Part shown: positions 9,707-19,786 of the stretch, in pieces | Layout: each line of letters starts with the position of its first letter | Position numbering within the stretch: the first letter of the stretch is position 1 | NCBI GenBank assembly: GCA_015680685.1 | Contig: MNCI01007910.1 | Location: 1 to 24,861 of the forward strand | Length of the DNA stretch: 24,861 bases | Reading direction: 5' to 3' | From: Gnetum montanum | Taxonomy: Eukaryota > Streptophyta > Gnetopsida > Gnetales > Gnetaceae | Position numbers and translations under genes: made by a program | The notes under the pieces: model-generated | Databases searched by the model: none | What the model was told of the DNA's origin: nothing | What the model saw: only the letters and a program-made list of their open reading frames with translations

Positions 9707-11340
9707 ATTTTATGCTTTCAGCTAAAGAGTATTTTACTCTTCAATAGATGCATAGTGCGCTTTCACCAAAAGAGTGCTCCATCGTTCTAAATGAAATTTT
9801 GTGTTCATCGGTGCTTTCACCTAAGGAATGCTTCCGTCATTCCATATTCATTCTATGCGCATTTCATCGAGCACGCAATGAAAAACAGAAGTTAAGGTTA
9901 CTTCAAAGTTTCGATGTAGTTTTAAGCACTAGAATTTGGTTTTTCACTTTTGTTAAATTGGTGTCTTTGAAATTTTTTCGATACAACTCCTAGCCCATAC
10001 AACATTCCTAAATATCATTGTGCACGTTACAGTAATATTGAAAATTCGACTTCATTCTATGCAGTTCCAATATAGAAGTTTTAGCATGAACAGATGCAAA
10101 TGCTACAGAACTGCTATGTCATGAATATAGATAGAGCTAAGGGAAAAAATCTTGAAAGTTGAAACAAATGGCTCAATTCAGAAATGGCTCTACTTTTACG
10201 TTCCAGTTCTAGGGAATGGATAGCTTTCATAGTTTCATAACCTAAAATACGAAACAGCCATGAAGAATTGAAAGCACTACCCAAGTAAACAATATAAAAA
10301 TTTTGCTCGGATATTTTTAATGGATGATAAATACTACGTCTTCCTGAATCTGAATGACCTTTCACGGCGTTTCTTAACAAAAAGGAGTTTGCATTATTAT
10401 TGAATTTTTTATTTTTCTTTAGACAGCACTTGGTTTGCCAATAGGCAACTTGAGCTTCTCTGAGACGTCATAGTATTCTTAAGTTTTGCTTCAATCTTGC
10501 AACAATGAAACCAACAAAGCCTGATAAAAAATCAAAGCCAGCGTGCAAACAATTCAGAATATTCAATTTGATAGTCAAGTAACTTAAGATATGGTATTTT
10601 TGCAAAGAGGAGATCACTGAAATAGATTACCGACAGCAATCGACAGCAATCGTCACTGAAAAGTGATCATCTTTTTTTTTTCTCCCTGTTTTTTCTTTGG
10701 TTTTTTAAAAATGCTACCAGAAGTTTCCAAAAATAAGAATTAAAACAAGACTATTTCAAACAAAACCGCTTCAAAATTTTGGGGTACGAAATGTTGCAAA
10801 TGGCAATAGCCCTGAAGCAACAAATTCTCTTCAGTTCTCATAAACAAGAAGGATAGTCATTTTAGGCCCTCTTTTTTTTCTTTTTCATTTTTTCATTTGG
10901 TTTTGATAAAAAGCTTTCATAAAGCATCGAGGTAACATCAGTTATACAGCAAATCAAATCTCCAGTTTCATATAGCAAAGGGGAAATAAAAGTTTTCCCT
11001 AACGTTAAACACAGAAAAACAGAGAGAACTTAGAACCCATAACTGGGAAATGAAGCAACTTCAGATCAAAATCCAAAAAAAAAAAAACCAGAGTCTTGCT
11101 GGCCGATCATAGAAGCAAACAAAACATTGTGGCTATCCCTTTTTAAAAGAAACAATTCATGGGTCGAAGACCCTAGATTTTCTTTGTTCTCATGTAAAGA
11201 AAATAGCAAATCCTGATCTACACTGGCATAACACTCTAACAGGAACAGGTAAGGAAAACATGGCTTTGATCTACAAGAACAAGAACATCTAAACCATACG
11301 AAACCCTAAAATTATTCCAGAACAAAGAGGGCAGTGCAGG
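9707..11340. other. intergenic region downstream of the ABI4-like gene
   Basis: AT-rich DNA with homopolymer runs (T near 10671, A near 11078). Near 9763-9835 a short motif, (g)ctttcacc-aagga/gtgctcc, occurs twice in tandem within an 81-residue plus-strand open frame, which I do not regard as a gene. An 88-residue minus-strand open frame (10114-10380) resembles nothing I know. The part nearest 11340 is expected to hold the 3' UTR of the gene to the right. No RNA gene is visible. Confidence 0.5.
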
Positions 11341-12174
11341 CTACAGAACAGTAGTATGGTCGTCGTCGTGTTCGTGGTCGTAGGGATAGGAGCATTCCCA
11401 GAGGCGGTCGTCGGGGTCGAAAGCACAGGAATGGGGAGCAGCAGCCGATGACAAAGAGGACGACGAGGACGAGGAGCAGGGTACTTCAAACTGCTGCTGC
11501 CAGCAATAATGGTAATGGCAAGGACTAACCGCCATTGCCAATCCAAAAGAAGGAGGAGGAGGAGAAAGAAGAGGAAGAGGAGGAGACCATGCAGCAATAT
11601 CATTCATGTCTTGGAGAACACTTATTTCCTCCTCCTGTATCACATGGCTTTGCTTCTGCTGTTGTTGCTCCTCTTCCTCCTCCTCCTCCTGCTGCAACAA
11701 TGGCGGTGCAGCAACATTTTGAGTTTCAGTTTCACTAGTACTAGTAGTATTCCAGAATGCAAGCGTTGGAGGCAAAGGTGGGCGAGGGAGAAGAGGGCGA
11801 AGGCGATTTGAGGCAGAAGAAGAAGAGGATGATGATGATCTTCCTTTTGTTGCTGTTGTTGGTGGTGGTGGAAAATGGCGATGAAGGATAAGGGCTGCTC
11901 GGGCATAAGCAAGAGCTGCCTGGTGTGCGGTGGGAAATGTTCCGAGCCATCGACGGGAACGCTTGCCGGGCTGCCTGATTTCTGCAACCCACTTGCCCCA
12001 GCTGCGTTGTCTCACTCCTTTGTATCCATATTTACAACTACTACAACCACCACCACCACTACTACTCCTCTTCATCCTCCTCCCCTTCACTTTCTTCTGC
12101 CGACCTTGCTCTTCCTCCGCAAAGGGACTGTTTTGCTGCTGCTGCTTCGGCGACTGGTGGAGAGTGGAATCCAT
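11341..12174 (-). CDS. ABI4-like AP2/ERF transcription factor
   Basis: Intact single-exon frame of 277 residues encoding a nuclear DNA-binding protein. A Gln-rich, then Lys/Arg-rich N-terminus (residues 10-36, likely nuclear localisation) leads into an AP2 domain at about 51-100: [17 protein letters not shown], then RRWLGTF and a helix [13 protein letters not shown] Ser run (113-122) precedes LRPLLPRP at 125-132, a motif I associate with ABI4 proteins just after their AP2 domain. Acidic, Gln and Pro tracts follow (163-208), then an acidic, aromatic C-terminus that may activate transcription. ABI4 (DREB-related) acts in abscisic acid, sugar and seed signalling through CACCG-type sites; this role is inferred from family. 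Odd points: the DREB-type Glu after WVAEIR is Gln, the helix has YARAA where ABI4 has YDRAA, and the domain end (LYGxRAxLNL) is replaced by HRHFPPPP. The start at 12174 is the first ATG after an in-frame stop at 12184-12186. It could be a diverged ABI4 ortholog or paralog. Confidence 0.88.
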   Translation of the reverse strand: MDSTLHQSPKQQQQNSPFAEEEQGRQKKVKGRRMKRSSSGGGGCSSCKYGYKGVRQRSWGKWVAEIRQPGKRSRRWLGTFPTAHQAALAYARAALILHRHFPPPPTTATKGRSSSSSSSSASNRLRPLLPRPPLPPTLAFWNTTSTSETETQNVAAPPLLQQEEEEEEEQQQQKQSHVIQEEEISVLQDMNDIAAWSPPLPLLSPPPPSFGLAMAVSPCHYHYCWQQQFEVPCSSSSSSSLSSAAAPHSCAFDPDDRLWECSYPYDHEHDDDHTTVL

Positions 12175-12322
12175 TGGTGACGATTATGACGAACTGGAAT
12201 TGCAGAAGGGTGGTAGCGAATTAAAGAAGCAAAAGCAGTCTGCGCTGCACTGCACCGCAAATAGAATTTGGTTCAGGTTCATGCGGCGTTGGTTGAGGTG
12301 TCGCTCGCTGGTGGCACTTGTT

Positions 12323-12578
12323 TGCATGGCTCTTCTGTCCATGGGCACACTGCACCATGCAAATAATAGATTATTGCTCACGCAAAACGTATGCATGGAC
12401 GGCTTTACAGAAATATTTTTCCACGGCGTATTATCATTGTTCCCGTAACAAAGAAAAATGCCCATCATCTGTATACTGCCTGGACACCACCATTATCTTG
12501 CCCTTTGTCCCTTTGTCATGGTGTGGATTCTCCAAAGTCTTGACATAGCCCAAACATAACCCAAACCGCTGGCATGCA
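12323..12578 (-). promoter_or_regulatory. cluster of RY (CATGCA) elements upstream of the ABI4-like gene
   Basis: CATGCA cores, the RY element bound by B3 factors such as ABI3 and FUS3, occur at 12323-12328 (minus), 12356-12361 (plus), 12392-12397 (minus, extended to CATGCAT) and 12573-12578 (plus), all within about 400 bp upstream of the start codon. Chance would give about 0.2 in this length on both strands with equal base use. A weak TATA-like stretch (minus CTATTATTTG, about 12362-12371) lies among them. Function is inferred from motif and neighbour. Confidence 0.5.
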
Positions 12579-12599
12579 GGTGGAAGGAAGTAGGGTCAC

Positions 12600-13186
12600 T
12601 CCAATTATCATTAATGTATGACATTAGAGCAATTACCATCCTCTAGTATCCTTGTAAGCGGTTGTTAAAATCAATGTTACGACACTCAGATTTTGTGAGT
12701 TACTTATTTTTTCAAAAATAAATTTAGACTTTGCCAGTTACTCAAGTAATTAGCACTTTTACTCTGACCTTGCCAAATATACTCAAATTTTAATTCGCCC
12801 ATACATGGCAAGTTACTTTGCTGGAAACAAAATCCAAAACTTAGTATCGGTAAAAACTCTTCGAATTTCATAACATCAACAGCATAAATTTTGAAGGTAC
12901 CAACACCAAGGGGGAAAACTCGTTGGAGGAGACTATTGCCTAGGGCACCTCCCATATGGGGTATAGAAACCTAGGAATAGTTTTAGCTAGAGAGGGCTAA
13001 GTGGTCTATGGAAAATAGTAAAAAAAAAAAGAAGAAAATTTTAATTGGAATGAGTGTCTCAAATTCAAAAATATAAAAGGTAACCAAAATAAATTTTCCC
13101 TATTTACCCACCACTACCACCATTCGTGGTTGATTTGTTGCCGATGCTACCACAACCAACACTACCTGTAGCCACCAAATGAGGGG

Positions 13187-13217
<31 letters not shown>

Positions 13218-15334
13218 TTGAATGAAGGGGCCTGCTGACATATCTTTGATGCATAGACAAAATGCACTTCATCGCCAGGAGAGAGAGAAATTTTTCATTG
13301 TTTGGAAAACCTTGCTAGAGATGTACTATCCACCAAAAATAGAACAGAACTGTAGAACCCATACCTACAACTATTGTTATCTACTGCTGCAACACCACAA
13401 CAAAAAGAGAGAGAAATGAGATGCCAGATCCCACTATCGCATGCTAGTAGATGTGTTGCGATCTCCAATCCTACGTCTACCGCTATCATGGGTCTGCTGC
13501 GAAAAAGAGAATGAAAACTGCTACCTCTTGGTTTTTTGCTGAGATTGTTGGCTGTCATCCACACAGCTTTGTCGATGTTGACTATCACCCCAAGAAAAAT
13601 AAGAGAAGAGATAGACAGAAAACCACCATCCATTGGTTTTTCAACCCTTTGAGACCCCCCTACCCATTTGTGTGTGCCTCAATGGAGACAGACGTAACGG
13701 TTCAGAAAGAGAGCTCGATTTGTTAAGGAGGCCATTGCTCTCCACCTCGCCTACCCCACCCTGCACACCCCCCACCCGAGAGACCAATCCATCCTTTTTC
13801 TGCAATCCTCTACTTTATAACCACTTGCTAATGACGTTTCACCTCCCCGCAAGTTGGTTCACCTTCCTACACATCAATCCACCTTCTCACATGTTAACAT
13901 TTCTTGGTGAAATAGTATATGATTTTATAGGAGAATTTTGTTAATCATACCCCTATGTGATACCATGGGAGAGGTTGGCCACAACACAACAAAACTCTCA
14001 AATCATTAACAAATAGTTGAAATAGTTGACACAACATCAACATAAGCACTTTTCTTATATTTCCCTTATTCAAGTTAATGGAAGCATACTTGCAAGATAA
14101 TTTTATTGGTTTGTGTAATAAGCCCAAAGTTCCATTTTTACTTAAAGGCAGTGTTATAGTCTCAAAATTAACAAAATTGGGAAATCCTTAAGAAAAATTA
14201 TTACAACTTCAATGTAACAACTTTTTTTGTTATATTTTCCTAATTCAAGTTAATGAAGCATAGTTGCATGTTAACTAGAATGAAGTGATTGAATGAACAT
14301 AGTTAATACCCAAAAAATTCTAGATAAGGTCAAAGGACGAAACACAAACATAGTGGGTGGCAAAGTGTGAACAACATTATTACCTTGAAATGACCTTGAG
14401 GGTTATTTGAATTACTTATATTGGTTGTATACCTTTACCTATATGATACTATTATATCATCTTAAGCGAAAATAAAGGTGTGTCAAATCAACATACCCCT
14501 TAAATTCAAATGTCTAAGTTGCAAACCACAAACCACATATTTGAATGAATTGAGCAATGCCTCATTGAACAACTTTTAACTTCACTTAATAACTCAAAAC
14601 TTGCATTGAATCAAATAATTTTTTTTTTCATAAATGATAACTGTAGTGAAAAATTGATGAAGTCAAAAAAATCAATTATTGGATACTATGCCAATGCATC
14701 TATGTTAACAAATATGTGTCGAGGCAATACCATTTGTATTGACACACACACCAATGCAACTAGTCATGTTGCCTATATTGTGTATGCCCGAATGGCATGT
14801 TATAATCAATTTTAGGCTAAAGTAGCTTATGTCTTGTAGTTTCTTTCCATAATTCTTAGTCAATCATTAAATGCGTACAGTGTATGTCTGAGTCAATTGT
14901 TTGAAGTCTTCATTTCAGTGGTTACACTTGGATGTAATCATGTTTCTAGCAATGAAGATTGAGATTGATCCACTCATATTGAAACGCTTTGACTTACTTT
15001 AGATGTACATTTTATACATTTTCTTTCTATGCAATTAGTTAGTAATTTACTATACTATCTTTATTTACATTTCTCATTACATTAGGAAAAATAGAATAAG
15101 TACATTGAAACCTTGAGTGATAGCACATTTATCTTGGCTACCTAACAACTAATTAACTTGGTTTACCTAGCAATTAATTAGTTTGATTGTCTTGTAGTTA
15201 ATTTTTGAATCCAAGAGTGTGATGATGAGTTGATGAATGAGATACTCATTGCATATATGAGTTACTTTTATTTGTTCTATTAGTTAGCTTTATTTTAGAA
15301 TTTTTACCTTTATTAGTAAATTTCTAATTTTAAG
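12600..15334. other. long non-coding region upstream of the ABI4-like gene
   Basis: No supportable gene. It holds a GA microsatellite (13187-13212), low-complexity A runs (13020-13032), and a CCACC/ACCACTACC-rich stretch (13100-13180). A diverged direct repeat of about 35 bp (ttattcaagttaatg-gaagcata) lies near 14065-14095 and 14237-14265. Open frames of 60-112 residues on both strands (13222-14127) overlap each other and resemble no family. Confidence 0.55.
13187..13212. repeat. (GA)n microsatellite
   Basis: About 13 uninterrupted GA dinucleotides preceded by a G run. Simple sequence repeat roughly 1 kb upstream of the ABI4-like start codon. Confidence 0.95.
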
Positions 15335-15515
15335 AGGGTGTTGAAATCCAAAAGCATGGGGGTGTTGAAACTAAAAATAAGAGAAACATAGGTACACACC
15401 AAGATATATAGTCTTCTTATAACTTTATATAACTCAACATTGTTCACCAAGATTGAACCCATGATTTAGAGCTTCCAAATCAAGTGTCTTACCACTAGGC
15501 TAACACCTCATTGTT
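15335..15515 (-). mobile_element. tRNA-derived SINE-like copy 1
   Basis: On the minus strand a tRNA-like head contains an RNA polymerase III A box, TAGCCTAGTGG (within 15491-15504), then CACTTGATTTGGAAGCTC and a B-box-like GGGTTCAATCTT (about 15449-15460). A body follows with TATATCTTGGTGTGTACCTA. The head and body recur, diverged and in opposite orientation, at about 15985-16165. The order A box, B box and shared non-tRNA body fits a tRNA-derived SINE. The 3' tail and target-site duplication are not resolved. Confidence 0.6.
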
Positions 15516-15582
15516 AACATCATAGTTAAATACACCATAAGAAGTATAGTTAATATGATAATTTAGAAAAATTATAGAGTAT

Positions 15583-15665
15583 AACAATGCCTCAAGGATG
15601 ACTTAAAGTAGTAACCTCTTACCTAACAAGATAATGAGCTAACCACTTGAGTCATCTATCACTCA
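15583..15665 (-). other. tRNA-like segment, second type
   Basis: On the minus strand TGACTCAAGTGGTTAGCTCA resembles a tRNA D-arm/A box (TGGCTCAAGTGG type). It is followed by GTTAGGTAAGAGG and a degraded B box (CTTTAAGTC where GTTCAAGTC is expected). It does not fold as a full tRNA with an anticodon I can name. It is probably a decayed tRNA-derived repeat. Confidence 0.4.
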
Positions 15666-15795
15666 CCGAATTTCTATTTTTAGTAATGATGGACCAAAAA
15701 AATATCATGAATCATCTACCTCAATCACATTTGACCATTTGTTATACACCCACTACAAGTATGACTATTAAGAGAGAAACCTATTTATAGGAAAA

Positions 15796-15883
15796 ACATA
15801 AATCCTCATATCCAAATAAGAATATTACATAGCTAGGATTTCTATACCATGTAATATTCCTATTTGGCTTTGAAGATTTATGT
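15796..15883. repeat. 35-nt-arm foldback (hairpin)
   Basis: Arms 15796-15830 and 15849-15883 are reverse complements at 31 of 35 positions, separated by an 18-base loop. Two of the four mismatches become G-U pairs in a minus-strand transcript. It lies between the SINE-like copies. It could be a MITE remnant or a small-RNA hairpin; the sequence alone does not decide. Confidence 0.75.
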
Positions 15884-15984
15884 CTACCTGTAATACCTAG
15901 CTAATAAGGATTAAGTGTAATCTCAAACTCAATCTCCCTAAAAGGAGACACTCAAACTATTTGTAACCTAGCTTACCATAAGAA

Positions 15985-16165
15985 TAGAAATTTGGATATT
16001 GATAGCTATAAGATTCTTGATTTGAAAGCTCCAACTCATGGGTTCAATTCTAGTGGGCAATGCTAAGTTGTAAGGTTCTAATTGAATTATATATCTTTCA
16101 GTGTACCTAAATTACAATTATTTTGAAGTTCTAGACAACCCCTTGATTCTCCACCCCTAATCCAT
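15985..16165 (+). mobile_element. tRNA-derived SINE-like copy 2
   Basis: Plus-strand partner of the copy at 15335-15515. Shared blocks are TTGATTT-GAAAGCTCC, CATGGGTTCAAT (B-box region, about 16037-16048), GGGCAATGCTAAGTTG and TATATCTTTCAGTGTACCTA. The A box is degraded here (GATAGCTATAAG). It ends close to the left end of LTR B. Confidence 0.55.
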
Positions 16166-16181
16166 ATACACTACTGATGAG

Positions 16182-16938
16182 TGGCAAGGTACCCCTACAC
16201 TCAACCATATGAATACGAGCGTCTCACACACGATCCAATCGAACTCCAAGGACTAAGTGCTTACGTGCCTTATGGAACACTTAAGGTTAATCAATCCTTG
16301 TCTTCCCAGACTTACTTGTATTATCACGGTTGTATGGTTAAGTAAGTCTGAGGTATGTGATTTTTATATATTTTCTCTTTTTATCACCTATGCTGAGAGA
16401 GGAAAGGGTGAAGAGACTAAGTAACTAACTTTTACTAACTAAGCTTTAATCATCCTAGTATCAGTATCTGTTTCCACTTTCCGTACACACCCTAAACCAG
16501 TGCAACGCTACTAGGATTACCAAACGCTATTTGTTACTGGGTTACCAAATATAGCACATGTGCTCAAAGCAATCATACTGAATGCACTTAACTAGGAGTT
16601 GAGGGTTGAGAGAGATTAATTATCTAAGAAAGCATTTAAGCCTTTAACATTAATTAAATCCTAATTAGCTTACTCCATGCACTGCAAGGTTGATCAGAAA
16701 GTTCATCTTTATTTCTGTACACAAATGTGTGCTTAGGTACAATTTTCTAGAATAAAGATCCATTCACTTTGAGACTCCTACTACGGGCACATGGAAATTA
16801 TTCTATCTCTGAAATGGTAAAACTGCCAGAGTTTAGCTAAGGGTCTAGATCTAGATGATCTTACAAGGGAAAGCCACCTCTTATTTATAGACAAGGCAAC
16901 AGGCTGTGATATCGCAGACACGATATCATGTCCCATCA
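16182..16938 (-). repeat. 3' LTR of gypsy-2 (LTR B)
   Basis: Partner of LTR A. On the minus strand it begins TGATGGGACATGATATCG (16938) and ends near ACCTTGCCA (16182). It is preceded by a GGGGG tract, so it is the downstream LTR. It is moderately diverged from LTR A, as expected for two separate insertions. Confidence 0.82.
16881..16890 (-). promoter_or_regulatory. LTR B TATA box
   Basis: Minus-strand CTATAAATAA about 50 bases inside the LTR start, at the position equivalent to the LTR A motif. Confidence 0.68.
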
Positions 16939-18360
16939 TACCCCCATGACTGAATGAAAACTCATCCTCAAGTTTCTTACAAAATATTGGGAAGGTATGG
17001 GATTATTGACTTGAATGATGCTAATGGTGAATGGGTGACACGTGAATGGATCATCATTACAAACATGACAAAATTTAGTGTTGTAACAATAAGATTGAAC
17101 ACTATACATAATTGACATCCAACCTTATTTGGCAGTTGAGAGAGAAGAGAGAAGAGAGAGAGAAAAGAAGAATTTTGTTACTGCCAACGCCAAGATTGCG
17201 CCTTTCGTTGTCCATCCATAAGTGCACCATCAATCTTATTCCTTGCATAACTTCTTTAGCACTAATCCATTCCAAGTGTTTCCTCCAGATCCCATCCATT
17301 GGTGTATGATTTCCATTTGCACACACAACACAGTTTGATATTAGCAAGGGTAAATGAGTCATAATGCAATCGATACCTTGCTTCGGTGTAAGGTCCATTG
17401 GCTGAGTTGTGATATGGCTGATACGGATCTGGAGATGTAATACTGGTGACTACCCGAGGTGTAGGGGTTAATAGAAAAATCAAAAAAATTGGACCAGGAC
17501 CCCCATGACTAAAAGTGAACCTCTGGTAGTGATAGAATGGAAAAAGATAAGGAATAAGAAGAATGGAGAAAACGAAACAATGGCCACGCCGATAAAATGG
17601 ATGCCAAAGATGGAAATGAATAAAATAATTGGTGATTGCATAAATTTTTAAGGGAAAGAAATTAACAGATGCACCAAATAGGAATGCCAGTGGGTCCTCC
17701 CCAAAGCAGGCTCATGCCCTTAATGCCCTGACAATCCCACATTCAAAGAGTCCGTAGGCTCTAGAAATGTCATTTGGAAGCAAGAGTTAAATTCTTAACC
17801 ACAAGAGTTTACCAAAAAGAAAAAAATGCATCAACCAAAATATAGACTACTGATACAACCAACAATGAGGTGATAAATGAGGAAATAAGGATGGAAATAA
17901 GAAAATGGAATGGAATCTCAAGAACAAGGTGGTGTACATCCCCTTGTGTATTAATGGTTAATTTGACTTAGTAGATCCCATTCCAAATCTGGCCTCAAAC
18001 AAACCACATTCAGTGACTTCGTATTAATACATTTGGCCCATCCATCCACTTGAAGTAATAAGAATGCTTTCACCAAAGAGCCACCACCATTCCGACGAAA
18101 CGAAAGAGAAGAAAGTAAGAAGCGAGAAGGGCCTTGGTTAGAAGGAACATGTTTATTTTTAGTTCCATAACCAGTGCTTGTAGCCCGAATGATTATTTCA
18201 TCTAAGGGGGTGTGCTTTGAATTCTCACTGTTTTTCTTTTCTTTTTTGCATGAGAACCACACCATGCAAAGACTTATTATTTTTATTTGCTTAGCTTCCC
18301 AATAATGCGACAACATTGGAATGGTAAGAAAACTCAAGAAGAAAACATCCAAGCACCGAA
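16939..18360 (-). other. gypsy-2 3' internal region with polypurine tracts
   Basis: Interior sequence between the repeated block (18361-18870) and the LTR. Next to the LTR the minus strand reads CTTGAGGATGAG, then TTCAGTCATGGGGGTA (16939-16954). This is a polypurine tract in the setting seen at the end of plant gypsy elements. A related TTTTAGTCATGGGGG lies at 17500-17513. A GA-rich run lies at 17137-17170. A 133-residue minus open frame (17951-18352) resembles no protein I know; env-like or chance are both possible. Confidence 0.65.
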
Positions 18361-18870
18361 GAGAATGGCTAGCACAAGTGCATCAAATCCCCTTGAAGTC
18401 ACACCCTTTTCAATCCTTGAGTCTTTCCTTAGTTTGAGAAATACCTAGTCACCAATTCATTGATAGTTCTTATTATTGAGAAATGGATTGTACAGTTCCA
18501 AGCCAAGAGAGACCATAGAATTTTATGGATGTATGGATGAAGTGGACTCATTGCCTGTTATATCAAAAGAACCATACCTTAGTATCAACATCATAACTTA
18601 AAGGTAAAAACCAAACATTAGCAATCAATGGAATACAGTTCATACCATCTTCGGAGCACATATTAAGTGATGAATCAAACAAAGTAATCAAACACACAAA
18701 GAAATGAAAAAGTATAACGATGTTATAAAACAAAAACAAGAAAAGTTAAAGAAATTTGTAAAACGAAAATGTGTAAAACAAAAACTTAAAAGGAAACTGA
18801 AGACCTCAAATGATTAGCATAGGTGGCCATCTCCCCCATGACTGAATTAAAAGGGAGAGATCCGAAATAG
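18361..18870 (-). repeat. segment homologous to 1-503
   Basis: Collinear, diverged copy of the window's first 503 bases. It ends exactly where gypsy-3 begins (tccgaaatag, then tTGAAGCACC), which marks the insertion point. Confidence 0.88.
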
Positions 18871-19146
18871 TTGAAGCACCCCAAAATTCGAAGGCATGCT
18901 TGCTTCATCAGGCCTTTGCAAATCACGCAATGTTACAATAGTTCTTCAGGAGATGGATGCTCTGATGTTCATATTGTCTAGTTTAGCAGGTTTTCCACCC
19001 CAGGTGTCAATAGGCTAAATGGATTCTCCAACCTGCCCACCTGAGTACATCTAGCCGACAACACACTTAGGAGCGGTGCGTAGAATTGTTGGCGGTGCTC
19101 GGAATGTGCAAAACACTTTTGCAAGTTTTCTAAGTCAAGGAGTTTT

Positions 19147-19786
19147 TCTACGCTACGCTACGCTATGTAGCGTAGCAAACTTCAGAAGACATTTGCAGAA
19201 GTGCAGTGCTAGGCTATGCTATGCCACGTAGTGTAGCACAGCATAGCAGAAACTAGACGGTCAGTCCCCTCGCCCGACTTCAAGTCCTTCAACAATGTCT
19301 CCTTCCGTCAAAAAGCGAAAAACTTGGAAAAAAGGTAGGCCATGTTGGTCACTATGCTACACTAAGCTACATGGAACAACACGGCATAGAAATTCTACAA
19401 AAGTAATAGAAAGCATCTCAAATGGCGGGATCAGCAAGTTTGCAAGCTTCGCAGTGAAAAATGAAAAGTTTGTAGATTGGCAACATTTTTTTCGACGAAG
19501 GACAGCTGCTACACTATGATATGCTATGTAGCATAGCATCGCATAGCAAATATGCAATAAATAGTCAGCACGCTTCAAAGGTTTCCAATGCATGCAGCAA
19601 GACAAAATGCAAATTTTTTACTTCAAACCAGTGGCTACGCTACACTGCATAGTGTAGCGTACTGTAACAAGATGCTATGCTACGCCAAACATGCTATGCT
19701 ACAAAGCATAGCAAAGTGTGGAAAGCTTGTAATTATGGCATGGCAAACTCGCCCAAAGGTCATGCAGGCACGTGTAGCATAGATAG
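19147..19786 (+). repeat. GCTACGCTA/GCTATGCTA palindrome array in U3
   Basis: Perfect inverted repeats occur at 19157-19176 (9-bp arms, 2-bp spacer) and 19636-19661 (11-bp arms, 4-bp spacer). Shorter or imperfect versions lie at about 19208-19248, 19352-19372, 19507-19548, 19672-19715 and 19775-19786. The words are variants of TAGCGTAGC and GCATAGC. A related palindrome occurs at 24697-24713 and a single GCTACGCTATG near 24844. Confidence 0.85.

Larger units (their letters stand above)
16182..18870 (-). mobile_element. gypsy-2: second copy of the gypsy-1 family, 3' end only
   Basis: Minus-strand 3' part: interior DNA (16939-18870), a polypurine tract and the 3' LTR (16182-16938). The LTR matches LTR A, and 18361-18870 matches 1-503. 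The coding part is absent because gypsy-3 inserted at 18871; it should continue beyond the right end of the window. Confidence 0.85.

Noticed and set aside
9748-9993. 81-residue plus open frame with an LSPKEC repeat
   Set aside because: The repeat reflects a short DNA duplication; no domain and it borders the copia LTR.
10114-10380. 88-residue minus open frame in the intergenic region
   Set aside because: No recognisable family, no supporting context; length is within chance for AT-rich DNA.
11875-12448. Long plus-strand open frames over the ABI4-like gene (up to 172 residues)
   Set aside because: They are antisense shadows of GC-rich, low-complexity codons (Ser, Gln, Glu, Pro runs) and carry no domain.
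12184-12468. 94-residue minus open frame directly upstream and in frame with the ABI4-like gene
   Set aside because: It ends in a stop 9 bases before the chosen ATG, has no AP2-family similarity, and overlaps the RY cluster; more likely 5' flank. An N-terminal extension split by one stop cannot be fully excluded.
13222-14127. Overlapping open frames on both strands upstream of the ABI4-like gene
   Set aside because: Low-complexity sequence, mutually overlapping, no homology recognised.
15583-15665. Functional tRNA gene
   Set aside because: The B box is degraded and there is no complete cloverleaf or identifiable anticodon, so it is called tRNA-like only.
17951-18352. 133-residue minus open frame in the gypsy-2 3' region
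   Set aside because: Considered as an env-like gene, but I see no signal peptide, clear membrane anchor or family similarity, and the equivalent part of gypsy-1 is outside the window.
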